In this document: positions 9,910-21,189 of the stretch, in pieces
How positions within the stretch are numbered: the first letter of the stretch is position 1
Layout of the letters: each line of letters starts with the position of its first letter
Assembly (NCBI GenBank): GCA_024704765.1
Contig: JAKMXF010000199.1
Location: forward strand, 124,001 to 188,000
From: Oopsacas minuta
Lineage: Eukaryota; Porifera; Hexactinellida; Lyssacinosida; Leucopsacidae
Length of the DNA stretch: 64,000 bases
Reading direction: 5' to 3'
The notes under the pieces: model-generated
The model's database searches: none
What the model saw: the letters and a program-made list of their open reading frames with translations, nothing else
Told to the model about the DNA's origin: nothing
Made by a program: the position numbers and the translations under genes

Positions 9910-12204
9910 CAGGCTTGTCCAACCTTTTTTGTTCGCGGGCCAAATGAGGGCTTCTTTATCTACTTGAGGGCCGCACGACATTGGATATATCAAGGTAGCA
10001 TGATGTTATTTATTTGGGGATGGCGTTAATACGGATTATTTCAGAATTGAAAATCACTACATGTATTATTTAATTATAGTAAACTTTAATGATAAAGAAC
10101 ATATCTAATGGGATATCTGACTTTGTTTTTGTTTACACAAAGAGTCAATATCTGCTCGTACACTTGATGTCGCAATCCGTAATATTCCTGATAGATGAGT
10201 GTCTATCAGGAGTGATCTAGACTTGCTTTTAACATTTTTCATCATTGAGAAAAGCTGTTCACAGCAATACGTGCTGCCAAATAAGGAAACGAACCTAAGG
10301 GCGTGTTGCGATAAATTAGGAAATAGATCCGATGTAACATATTGACCATAAAATATCAGAAGGTCATGCTCTGCAAAGGCTCTCTTTCTCTCCGAGTTAT
10401 TTTGTATTCCAATTAGTTCCAGTTGGAACATTTCAGGAGCATTAGTGGCATCAGTTCCAAACGGATCTGCAAACAACTCCATTTCATCGAATTTGTCACT
10501 AAAATCAGAAAATCTTAGTTTAAATTCATCGATTAAGCTGTTGATCAGTGCAGAATACTTGTCATGGTTCACTGTCTCACTTTTTCTTGAAGATAATGTT
10601 GAGAAATGTACCATCTTTTTCAAAATAAATTGTTGGTGGACTAATTGTAATTTGTTGATGAACGCTTTGACATGCTCATACAGGTTGTTAACGAATTGTT
10701 TTCTTCCTTGTAGTTTCAGATTTAAATCTGCGAGATACTTAGTTATGTCAACTAGAAATGCGAGATCATTCAACCACTGATCATCATCCATTAAGCTCAC
10801 ATCCTTTCCCTTAATGGTCATGAATGTTTTTATTTCTTCAAGTAGTGACCAGTATCTGGCTAGAGTAGACGCTCTGCTGAGCCAGCGAACTTGGCTAAAG
10901 TAAATAACATCGTTATAGTCTGATCCTACCTCTGTAAGAAACGCTTGGAATTGTCTGTGATTGAGTCCCTTCGACTTTATGAAATTGACTGTATTGACGA
11001 CATTTTCCATCACATGTTTCATATCTAAGATTTTTGCACAAAGCTGTTCTTGATGAATAATGCAGTGGTATGCCGTAACAAGAGAGGTCATTGAATTGAG
11101 CATAAGGCTAACAAAACCTTCATGCTTTCCTGTCATAGCAGAGCTCCATCGGTTGTTAAACCACTTAGTTTTTAACCTGCAAGTATGAATCCCGTAACAC
11201 ATGTTTTACTACATTGAAGATATCTTGCCCAGTAGTTCCTCGATTATTTCGAAATTTTCTGTGACACCACGTACAAAGATTGCCAGTTGAGCTGTGTCGC
11301 TAACATCGGTGCTTTCATCAAGGGCCAAGCTGTAAAATTTGCAAGCATTGAGTCGTTTAATTAGTGAAATTTCAATGTTGGATGATAAATCATCTACTCT
11401 TCTAGCAACAGTTTGATGTGACAGACTGATGCTCTCTACTATCGACTTCTTATCTGGGCATGCCACAGATGCAAATATGTCTAAGCAATCTTTTACAAAT
11501 TCCCCTTCAGACAATGGTTTTCCACTCTTGGCTATCGCTTCTGTTATCAGAAAGCTGATCTTTGTTGCTGTCTCAGAACTTAATTTAACGGCTTTGAAGA
11601 AAGATTGTTGACTGTTGATGCTATCCTTCAACAGGTTCACCCGATCGATTCTCACCTGACCTGTAAGCGTGTCAAATGTATCTGCATGTTTAGTAGAGTA
11701 ATGTCGTTTGATATTATACTCTTTGAATACAGCTATCTTCTCCTGACATATCAAGCACAATAAGTATTCGTTGTGTTCTACGACGAAAAAATCTAATGTC
11801 CATGAGGATTTGAAAACTCGACATTCACTATCAATTTTCCTTTTCTTTGTTTTAATCACCGGAGTTGACATATTTGTTTTGTAGTTATTTTAATATTGTT
11901 TAAGATGGTTTATTATTTGGAATTTATATGAGCTGTTCTAGTTGAGAGAAACCCAGTTATGTGACAGATGATTACTCAATCAAAACTAAATTAAAAAGTT
12001 ATTTAAGGATTTTTAAGTTATTGAAATCACACTTTTCTGAAATTGGTTTCATTCAATTTGGTTTTGCAATATTGGGTTTCTCTTAATTGAGTTCGCTCAA
12101 ATAGGTTTCACTCAATTGAATATCGCCACCAACTGGTAACAGTTCCCGAGCATGTTGGCGGGCCGGATAGAATCCTCTCGCGGGCCGTAGGTTGGACAAG
12201 CCTG
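9910..12204 (-). mobile_element. Complete hAT transposon, 2295 bp, in a RERE intron
   Basis: Left terminus CAGGCTTGTCCAACCT and right terminus AGGTTGGACAAGCCTG are perfect 16-bp inverted repeats, each followed inward by CGCGGGCC-rich sequence. It is flanked by a perfect 8-bp target duplication CTCTAGAT (9902-9909 and 12205-12212), the hAT hallmark. It carries one transposase gene on the - strand. The intact TSD indicates a recent insertion relative to other elements here. Confidence 0.95.
10105..11871 (-). pseudogene. hAT transposase (GTF2IRD2/ZBED-like), frameshifted
   Basis: Transposase of the 9910-12204 element; it would cut at the element ends. The N-terminal half (11871-11209, 220 residues) has a BED-like finger: the Cys pair is LLCLIC, followed by RHYSTKH. 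It then has YSLALDESTDVSDTAQL with the first catalytic Asp. The C-terminal half (11202-10105, 365 residues) has AYHCIIHQEQLCAK, the insertion domain, and a dimerisation end with FGSTYCCEQLFSMMKNVKS. The two halves are separated by roughly 90 bp in which the missing protein is readable in other frames. DIFNVVKHVL runs up to a stop and SGLTTDGA holds the second catalytic Asp. No large deletion is needed; a few small indels disable it. The family is the one that gave rise to GTF2IRD2-like and ZBED5-like proteins. Confidence 0.85.
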
Positions 12205-12212
12205 CTCTAGAT

Positions 12213-14185
12213 GCTGAACCAGGGGTGGGTAAACATGGCCCGAGACATTCTTATATAAGTAAACTTCTTGGACCCATTGTTGATTTTGAAATGTTACATC
12301 ATACCATCAAATTATCCATACCTCCCAACATTTGTCTATCAAATCCCTGAACATAGACTAAAGGTCCCTGGATATTGTCCATTGTCCTACCGCTGAAGTA
12401 CCCTCAAATTCGCTTTCACATAATGTTAAACTCTTGTAAGTACTATGCATGAACACTTAGAAAGTAACGAGGAAATTGGTTTGTATGTGGGGATTTCGTA
12501 TCCTAAAGTATGAGCTTGCTAACATTTTGTGTCGGCCTCTGCTCGGCCCTTCGTGCCTTGAATTAAGCAAAGAATTAAAAATACCAAAAAAATACATTTC
12601 AATATCCGATAAATTACATATACAAACTTGAAAACCTAAATTCAGACTCAGGATACTTGGTTACCCATAGTTCCTTGTGAGAGTATGTGTCTCATAATAT
12701 TTTGAAATTTCTCCATGCTAAAATATGTATACATGTTATAACAGCTTAGATAATATATATTAAGATCCAGGGCCGGATTAGCCTATACGTCAATTACGCT
12801 GGACGTAGAGCCAGTATACTTGGTGGCCGAAAAAATATGTAATATATATATGTATATACAAGCCGAAACCCGGAGCAAGAGCAGATCCAACCTGACCACT
12901 TCAATATCGTGGCGCCTAATTTCGATTTAAGTAATATACTGTGCATTAATAGACATTTTAATACTCAAATTGTAATTATTCTATTTTCTCTGTCATGCTA
13001 CTAGGAATACATGTATTACTATTGTGGTAGGTAAACATGCTCAATAATTTGCTCATCCTCTGTGATAATTTGGTATTCATTTGTTGCGACTATATTGAGA
13101 TCCGTCACCCAGGAGTAATACATTGTTTAGATTGTATACTATAAATAACGAGCATCGCTTGCTCCCGCAGCGCAGCTTGCATACTATATATTCGCATGTA
13201 ACTACGCACTTCATGCCTCGATTTTTTTAAGAACTATTGTTTAAACAGGATTTGAAATAGCGCAACTCGGAATCAGAGTACCCCGGTAAACCGTTGGAAC
13301 AAAGTTTCCAAACTATTCAGAAATTTGTTGACGTTATATTCATAAAAATAACAAATAAATTTGAAATGATTTATTAATAAGTGGAAAATCTGATTCAGCA
13401 TATATAAACTCAAATTTTAGTCGAATTTTATTGAATTTTTGTTAACTTTCTGGTAGTATCGTTATAGACTTAATCCGCTAGATGTTTATAATGATACAGA
13501 ATTTATCCCACGCTACAGGATAACTAAATGTATCTTCGTTCAGCTGCAAGAGAAACTTGTTACCTTTCTTCATCAATCAACTATTTCCCAAGATATCTTA
13601 AGTAAAATAATTTCAAAATGTAAGAATACTATAAATGTGTAAATATCTTGTATATTAATACTCAATGGTATTTTTTTGTTTTTGTTTTTTGTCCAAGTTG
13701 ATTGGGAAACTGGTAAGAGCTACAGACTTGAAATTTGGCATGTGTAAGTAAAATGGTTCAACTTAGAACAAGTTCTGATTTCAAAGCGAAATCTTGACTG
13801 ATTTCTGAGAAAAGGTGTCAAAACCTTCTACCCCATGCATTTTAATGGTCTATAAACCTATCAGATTTGAGTGTTTACACATACTAATTAAATCTCAATT
13901 TACTAATCAACTTCCAATTAAATTTCAATTCAGTTCCAATTAAATACTACCAATTAACGATTGAATTAGGGAAATACATTGAAATTTCTTCAATGGAGTA
14001 GAAAATCAAGCGAGGACGGCAGGGCTGAGTCCAATTTGTGATATCGCAAGTAATACTGTTGAGACGCCCTAAGGGCGGCTTAGGCAGACGTATATTATTC
14101 GCAAGCCGCGCAGCGAGAGCCAGCGAAGCGGCTCGCAAATGTGTAAGTCTGCGTAATTAAGTGAAAGATAATTAAGGTTTATTAA
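12213..14185. other. Intron with hAT-terminus scraps
   Basis: At 12222 CAGGGGTGGGTAAACATGGCCC matches the start of a common hAT terminus, but no partner terminus was found. At 12772 CAGGGCCGGATTAGCC is another hAT-like terminal motif. Near 14067-14140 a GC-rich stretch (GCCCTAAGGGCGGC and an imperfect inverted pair around GCAAGCCGC/GCGGCTCGC) may be the end of the following hAT. The remainder is AT-rich without a gene. Confidence 0.4.
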
Positions 14186-16715
14186 GTTCTAAAAAGGAAT
14201 CTTTATTCTAAATTTTGATTTCCTTGTCTTGCAAGTGGACCATAAGTCAGCCAGGTTATCTAAGTCGAGGTTGTCCAAAATGTCTTTTGCAGAGGATATA
14301 ATCATTAGATTGTCAAGACGATTTTCTTTCATCTTTGATCTAAGATAGTTTTTTACCAGCCTTAATGTGTTGAAGGAACGCTCATTACTTGCAACAGATA
14401 CTGGGAATGCTAGGATATCTTCATCAATTTCTTGGACTTCAAGAACAACAATCTTTATTTATACATGATGTTCTTCAAGAATGATGGGCTTAAATACAAC
14501 TCAGATGACTCGATCCTATCCAACAAATTCACTGAAGTCCTTCGAGCATCACGATGACTGTGCTAAAATTATTTTTGTCATCGAGGATGTCAATTAAGAT
14601 TTCGTAGCTGATCCACACAGCTCTAATAGGCTCTGCTCTGCCAACCCAACGCGTTTAGGAAGGTTCTTCATTATAAGCCCTCCTTGCAAAGATTCAATAT
14701 TCTTTTTCATTTTACCAAAACGACTTGTACTCCTCGTCAGAAAGTTATATATATCTCGCAATGAACAAAGAACTCGTTAATCATCAACGATACTTTACAC
14801 GAATGCTCGACCCAGAGATTTGTTTTATGGCCCATGCACGTTATGTAGGGAATTGTCCGCCCTAGATGCTCACTTAACTTAGCCTGTGCTCCGTTGTATG
14901 CGCCAGCCATAGAAGCAGTTGTGTCATAGCACTGGAATCGTACACTTGTGAGAGGAAGCTGTAATTCTTCCAACATCTTAATCACTTTTTGAGCAAAACC
15001 ATCTTCAGTTTTGTCGTTTGTCTCTGATGTCATAAGAAGTCGCTCTTCAATTTGATACTGCACATTAACGAAACGAAGTATTAGAGAAATTTGATCCATG
15101 TGACCAATAACAGGCGTGTATCGGCCATTAATGCGTAGACGCCAGATGAACGTACTTGTTCAGTTAAAACTTTGCGAGTTTCACTACCTAAGATGTTAAT
15201 AAACTCATTCTGGATTTGGCACTTAAGTAGGTAACATTGTATGGACCTGAATGGGGAGTAACAATCCAATTTTTCATAAATGGAATCTAACGTGAGACGA
15301 AGTTGACTAGTTGTCTGAAATTTCCATTGATTCATTATCACTACCACGAAACGCTAGAGTGTGTCTTGATAAATACCGGCAACAGTCTAAAAGCACGTTC
15401 ATAATTTTCTGTTTTGTAGAGGTTCTTGTTCCTCTTGTGAAAACTTTTTCTTTCTAGCACTACTTATCACTACATCTACATGAGTGCTTTCCAGCTTAGA
15501 ACTTCGCAATCTTTCGGCTGCTAAACGATGAGAAGAGCTGCTAAAGTGCTCAAATAGTTTTTCTTTTTTGCCTTTACCACGGCTTTTCATCTTATCCCAA
15601 CGATTGACTCCATCATGTGACCAGCTTGTTTCTGCAAATGATGCTCGTGAGTTGTTACCAAACAAACTGCAGGCGATACAGAATGCTCCATCCATTGAGG
15701 GACTGTATTCTAAATAAGGTAACGTCTCGTATCATTTCGAGCTGAATGAATTCTGCTTGGATTTGGAAATCGCTTTATACACGGGTAGCCCTCAAAAAGT
15801 GGTTGATAAGATTCTTTGCATATCAGGAAATGTTTCTGTTGCTCATTCAGTTGGATCCTTTATGTTCAGCTGGATCATTGCTGATAACTCAAGATTCAGT
15901 TTCAGCAGTTATCGAGTGCGTAAGATTCACTTTCTCTGCTTGAATACCGATAGCTTTTTCAGTTGAACTGAGGAGAAAATGAGACTTGTCTTTCAATTCT
16001 GAGGCAAAATCTTCAACTGACGACATAAATGTAACCTCACAGTACCCTTCACCTTCAAATGATTATACATTTCTTTTCCCTTTTCTAATAACTCAATGAT
16101 CTCTTCTACCATGCCAGCTATTTCAGAGTCTACTTTGGTAGCCGACGAATTCAGTGGTTGTTCAATCTATATTAATATTAAAAATATAAACTTCCGCTAC
16201 TACCAAAATCATGGATAACTCATGAATGAGATAATTAATAACGACTTACCATTGGACAGCTTACACTCTCCGTCTCAATACAACTTCCATCATCACTCTA
16301 GCTTCCACAGTCTAAAGAACTACTAGTTTCATCGTAGCCTAGAGAAGTTTCCATGACTATTGTGTTTTCGATATCGCTAATGTCAATCATTCTTCGTTTC
16401 TATCTGTCATCTGAACACATTAGTGATGTAGAGTCTTCATCACAAAGTGATGTCGTTTGAAGACGTTCAGTACTTAATTCGGTCTTGGAAAAACTTTGAA
16501 GACTTGCCAGTCGCTACTTCGGAAGTATTCTTTGGGGCACCGAGTACGGAATAAGGAATTACCTTGCGTTTATTAGGGAAATGTTTGTGAAACTTCAAGT
16601 TGTGCTTAATCTTGGAATCGAATTCCATTTCAACGTTGCATAGTAGGCATCGAATCTTGAATCGGTTTGTCTGCTCTTTTGGAGGCATATTGACAGAGAC
16701 TATCAGTCTAATCAA
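14186..16715 (-). pseudogene. Decayed ZMYM1-like hAT transposase
   Basis: Pieces on the - strand follow the order of a TTF-finger hAT transposase. The N-terminus at 16715-16467 has a Cys pair (RCLLCNVEMEF) and a downstream HNLKFHKHF. A TTF-type finger lies at 15695-15399 (DGAFCIACSLFG and SWSHDGVNRWDK). The DUF4371-type region at 15347-15081 has IQNEFINILGSE and ALMADT, the MxDET position with Thr for Glu. The core at 15099-14737 has FQCYDTTASMAGAYNGAQAKL, carrying the second catalytic Asp. The dimerisation end at about 14420-14186 reads VASNERSFNTLRLVKNYLR. Frame changes and stops throughout make it non-functional. Termini are uncertain. A GC palindrome at 16783-16802 is a candidate right end. 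No TSD was identified. Confidence 0.8.
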
Positions 16716-17195
16716 AGCTTTAGTGAATTATTTAAAAACTAGATATTAATCGATCAGTTTACCAACCAGATAAGCGAAAAGTGGGGGGTGTTACACCCCC
16801 CACAGGAACTCCCCAGAGTACCTCAATTTATTTATAGTTCTGAAATATGTGAAATCTAAAATTACTCTTTACACTTTAGAGATTTCGATTTAATGCCAAC
16901 GGCCAAGTATTAATTAAAATTATCGTTTTCGTGATATCATTAAAAACAGACTGGCATAACCTGGTTTAATGCCAATGTGAGTTTAATATTGGTGTATTGC
17001 CCAGTAGTTCAGAAGTCTATGCACTGTTCTTACTATCACTTGAACGCTCTGAGGGTCTTGCCCTATTGTCACACATCGTCCCTTCCTTAGCAATTCCACT
17101 CAGAAGTTGTTTAAACTGAGTTTATTTATCGATAAGCCAATGTCATGAATATCATTTTGCTTTGAGTGATCCTTGATTTTCCTTCCCTTTTGTAG
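16716..17195. other. Intron tail with a GC palindrome
   Basis: Contains TGGGGGGTGTTACACCCCCCA at 16782-16802, a near-perfect palindrome. It resembles the GTGGGGCATGTGCCCCAC palindrome just inside the intact hAT at 23428. The stretch ends with a pyrimidine tract and the TGTAG acceptor at 17191-17195. No gene. Confidence 0.5.
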
Positions 17196-18157
17196 CAATT
17201 TATGAAGATTTGCGATGAATTTCTCCCTCATAAAAATTTTGAAGAGGTCATTAGATTTTACTATTTTTGGAAAAAGTCACCGAGTGGTTTAGCAAATCGT
17301 AATATGCGCAAGAGTCGAAAGCCAATGCACTTAAACAAAAGTCATTTGGAACATATTTTACCCTATCCTTGTTTAAGTGATTTATTTGTTGATGTGATAT
17401 CCTCTGATGAATCTGATTCAATTAATCTTCCTAAAGACATTGAAAAATACGATGAAACTTCAACAAAAAAATCCGAGTTTTGTATCTGTCAACATTGCTA
17501 TTGTTCAAGAAGTCAATCATGGCATCATGGAGGGAGTGACAATACTCTCCTTTGCGATACTTGCCGATTTTATTTTTGCAAATATGGTTTAATGCGAACA
17601 ATTATTGATAAAGGCGATCCTCCGCTCTATATTCTTAAAGATGCTTCTACTTTAGAACTAATAAAACAAATAAATGCTGGTAAATATGCTCTTCAGACTA
17701 AATTTGTTGAAGAGCAAGGAGATTCATCCGAAATTTCAGAATCTTCTGACTACGAGTCCATCCTTTCTGATGTTGAAAGGTTTGATACTGATATCCTTAA
17801 AGCAGAATATCTGACACATAATCAGAGGTTGTGTTCACAAAATCTATTTGATTCTTCTATTATTACTGAGATTAAAGATATATCTGTTTCCTCTGACTCT
17901 AATACATATAAACAGAATAAATTGAAGCAAAGTTTATGTATTGACCATGAACCAGACAGAATTAACGATTATCAGACCCAAACTCAAGATCTCTGTCCAC
18001 TTGATAATCTGAAAATTTCTTCTGAATTAGAACAGAGAAGTTCGCAAGATTGTGTTAATCAGATTGATATTTCACATGTACATGAAAAGATGTCAACCAA
18101 TACCTCTATCCTGAAATCCCTTTTGCAGAGTAAGGATGAGAAGACTCTCAAACTCAG
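17196..18157 (+). CDS. RERE: RERE/atrophin-like corepressor, SANT-GATA finger exon
   Basis: Continues the preceding exon in frame: ...KKYGK joins QFMKICDEFLPHKNFEE, then IRFYYFWKK completes the SANT domain. The GATA-type zinc finger follows with C-X2-C-X18-C-X2-C (FCICQHCYC...SWHHGGSDNTLLCDTC). The surrounding WHHGG and NTLLC residues are diagnostic of RERE. The rest is a Ser/Asp/Glu-rich linker. I place the donor at CAG/GTATCT (GT at 18158-18159), because the open frame stops only 40 bases further and the resulting phase (two bases of a codon left) matches the next exon exactly. The finger lies about 60 residues after SANT, as in RERE. This protein acts in the nucleus as a transcriptional corepressor. 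Confidence 0.9.
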
Positions 18158-18494
18158 GTATCTATATGTTTTGCAACAATTTTGTTCCTTAGTATGAAAT
18201 TGTAGCGAATTTCGCTACTAGGTCATTTGCAAAAGCAACAGTATAGCTGATCAATTGCTATACTGTTGTCTTTCTGCACTTTCGAGCCTCAGCACTTGTG
18301 CTTATTACATACAATAGTTAGGCGTTTAATACAAAACTATTATTAACTAATTTCAAAATATTCGTAATTAATTTAGAATCCGAGGTCGGAATCGCAGTAG
18401 ATGTGTAATTTCACAAATATAAATAGATTCTTTTTGTAGTTCAGGTAATTGAGGCTCTGCTGTGCCAGTAGTATCTACTGATCGTATAGTTAGG
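18158..18494. other. Start of the 16.7 kb RERE intron
   Basis: Non-coding intronic sequence after the donor. No element was recognised before the minisatellite. Confidence 0.6.
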
Positions 18495-19042
18495 GGTTTA
18501 GCCAGCTTGAAATAACTAGTGACCTATCAGAGCACAGGGATATTAGTATTTAGATCCTCAGCCAGATTGAATAAAGCTTGTCACCTGTTAGTGCACGGAG
18601 ATATTTGATTGAAGAGTGTCAGTTTGGTTAAATACAACTTGTCAAGTGTTAGAACAGAGCGGTTAGTTTGGAGAGGGTCAATAAGATTGGATTAAACTAG
18701 TCAGCTATCTAAACAAACACTATGAGGTTGTAGTGCTACAAGTAGATTGAATAAACAGTTGTCACATGTCATATAATCAGGGAACTTAGCTCGGAGAGTC
18801 CAAGTAAGATTGAATAAAACCTGTCACCTCAAAGGAGAAAAGGACATTATTTTGGAAACCGTGAGCCAAATTTAATTAAACTTGTTACCTGTCTGAAACA
18901 ACGGGCATTGGTTGAGATTGTGTTAGTTAGTACTAATATTACTTGTCACTTGTTAGAGCCTCGGGATATTAGTCTCGAAAAAATGGCATGATTGAATAAT
19001 ACCTGTTTCGCGTCAGTGCCAATGGGTATTCGTGCGTAGAAT
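18495..19042. repeat. Minisatellite, about nine divergent units of about 61 bp
   Basis: Successive units align on a core like AGATTGAATAAA, then CTTGTCACCTGTTAGAGCAC, then GGGATATTAG, then a GAGAGTGTC-like end. The ATTGAAT anchor recurs near 18506, 18566, 18624, 18686, 18746, 18809, 18870, 18932 and 18991, giving a spacing of 58-63 bp. Units are well diverged from one another, so the array is old. It lies just upstream of a mariner insertion. Confidence 0.8.
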
Positions 19043-19253
19043 GTTTCCCACTGTAACTTATATTTTGTACAATCCATGCATTGAATATTGAGCCAGGAAT
19101 AACTAATTCAGAGTTTTCCATGTCCACTAACATCGAAATTTCAATTTATGATATTTCTTCTTTCTCTGTTTCGAAATGTTATAGTTAAAACGTAAGATAA
19201 TCCCTCCTTTAAAGGCCTAATAATTATCAGTCAGGAGACTTTATATGATAGTA

Positions 19254-20587
19254 CTACGGGAGTTCAATAAGTAGTCGTTATTCCAAATTTTGTAAGTCAG
19301 GATATTTCAACCCAGATTAAACTGAATTTTCTAATAACAATTCATCCATTGTGAATTCAATAATGCACAGCGTTTTTGATTCTGATGTCTCGTTCTAATA
19401 TTGTACTTATTTACATTTTGACAGTTTATTATAGTAACATTTTAATGGCTTCAAAAAGTACAGAGTTCAAAATTGAGCAGAGAGTATATGTGAAGATCAG
19501 AACACTGCTCAAAGTTTCACCAACAGATGTCCACAAAGATTTAGAGGAAGTTTATAAGGATACAGCACTTCCATATTCCACTGTTGTTGATTGGGCTAGA
19601 CGCTTTCGTGAAGGTAGAGTGTCCATTGAAGATGGGGCAAGAATAGGGAGGCCAGTTTCCAGCGCCAGTGGCAAAATACTCTTGAGGTATCCGCGTTACT
19701 TGAACAAGACCCTCATATCACGCTTGTGGAGATAGCTGATGCGGTTGGGATCCCAACGGAAACTGCTCAAGCTATTGTACATGATAATATGAAATTCCGA
19801 AAGATATGTGCTCGATGGGTGCCGCATTTACTAACTCAGGTCCAGAAGCAAAGAGGATCAATGCGCTACTAAATTGCTCTCTGAGTTTGATCGAGCTGAC
19901 TCCAGAAGGTTATTTGAGATAGTAACAGGTGACGAAACTTGGGTACGTTATTCTGAGCCTTTTTCAAAAGAAGCAAACAAAGTATGGGTGGCAAAAGGAC
20001 AGGACCCACCAATGATCCCTCGACATGACTTTCGGGACCCGAAAGTTATGTACTGTATATTTTTTTATTCTAATGGTCCAGTGTGCCAGATTTGTGTCCC
20101 CAAATACCAAACAATAACAGGCTCCTTCTACACCAATGAGTGTCTAACAGAGGTTGAAAAATTGTACCAAAATCGACGGCCAAGGACTGGAACTCGTGGA
20201 TTGCGAATGTTGCATGATAACGCCCGACCGCACAAGACAAGCTGGTTAGAGAAAAGTTAGAAGCTCTGAAGATTGTGGTGCTAGATCACCCTCCCTCCTC
20301 GCCAGATCTAGCTCCCTGTGACTTTTGGTTGTTTCCAAAGCTAAAGAAACATCTATCAGGCAGGAAATTCGAGAGTCGAGCTCAGATAGGATCGGCGATT
20401 TTCCAGTATATGAAAGGTGTACCAACCAATGACTACAAAAAAGTATTTTTCGATTAGATAAAAAGGCTGAAATTGGTTTTACAGCACGAAGGGGAATACT
20501 TTGAGAAACTCCATCACTGAATACACAATTATGCTAGAAAAATTTAGAATTACAATGTGATAACGACTACTTATTGAACGCCCGTAG
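19254..20587 (+). mobile_element. Mariner transposon, 1334 bp, TA target duplication
   Basis: Termini read CTACGGGAGTTCAATAAGTAG at the left and the reverse complement of CTACGGGCGTTCAATAAGTAG at the right, followed by a shared GTCGTTAT. They are bounded by TA at 19252-19253 and 20588-20589. Size, termini and TA duplication are those of the mariner family. One transposase gene lies on the + strand between the termini. Confidence 0.95.
19445..20457 (+). pseudogene. Mariner DD34D transposase, frameshifted
   Basis: The probable start is ATG at 19445 (MASKSTEFKIEQRVYVKI). The N-terminal helix-turn-helix region follows (PYSTVVDWARRFREGR, then GRPVS), which binds the inverted repeats. A frameshift near 19685 moves the reading to LEQDPHITLVEIADAVGIP, the second HTH. 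The frame then shifts again near 19865. The catalytic core carries VTGDETWVRY (first Asp), MLHDNARPHK (second Asp) and HPPSSPDLAPCDFWLFPKL (third Asp), with spacing of DD34D type. Another frameshift near 20235 separates the last two. At least three breaks make it non-functional, although every motif survives. Confidence 0.9.
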
Positions 20588-20589
20588 TA

Positions 20590-21189
20590 TTATTTCAATT
20601 TATTTCCACAGTGTTTGTTTGGAGAATATATTCCTTGAACTTCAATTATTTGAATGCACACCATATAATATTATCTAATGAGTTAATTTGAATTAATGCA
20701 ATTTCAATCAAATACCAGCAAGTTCTACGAAACGTTTGCAAGAAGAGAGATGTATATTTTGTGTGTGTATCTCTGAGATGCATACCGGACCGATTGGTTT
20801 CAGGTCGGTCCGGTCCGTTCTATGAAATTGCCGAACCGCTGCACCGCTGGTGTGTGTGTTTTCACTTTTGAGTGATGTAATTTTTGAATTTGTTTAGAGG
20901 TTGTTCGTCCCCTCCTGGTAACAAATTATTACATATTATGGCTTATTTTTGTATGGTTTATTCTACGGATCGGAAAATTGATGCAGTAACTAGTCTAGTA
21001 GGCAAGGCGAAATAATCATGTGCTGGAAATATTTCGCTGATTTTCCCACCAACAAACATGATAGAAACATATATAACAATTATTATCACAATATTAGCTC
21101 TTTCAAAAGAAGTGAGACTAAATAGGAAAATACACTAGAAGATGTATAACTATTCAATATTGCTTAGAAGTACTTATATATAACCTATG
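20590..21189. other. Intron, hAT-like terminal scrap
   Basis: At 20785-20831 an imperfect palindrome around CCGGACCGA/TCGGTCCGG, followed by GCCGAACCGCTGC, looks like subterminal sequence of a transposon. The rest is featureless AT-rich sequence. Confidence 0.3.

Noticed and set aside
9246-18157. MTA or MIER family identity for the ELM2-SANT-GATA gene
   Set aside because: The finger context SWHHGG..NTLLC..C and the YLRA.RS/LH.SGY residues match RERE. MTA has a different finger (W.SWGPPN type) and MIER lacks one.
18495-19042. Regularly spaced repeats as a possible CRISPR array
   Set aside because: The window is eukaryotic, units are contiguous with no unique spacers, and every part of the unit diverges equally.
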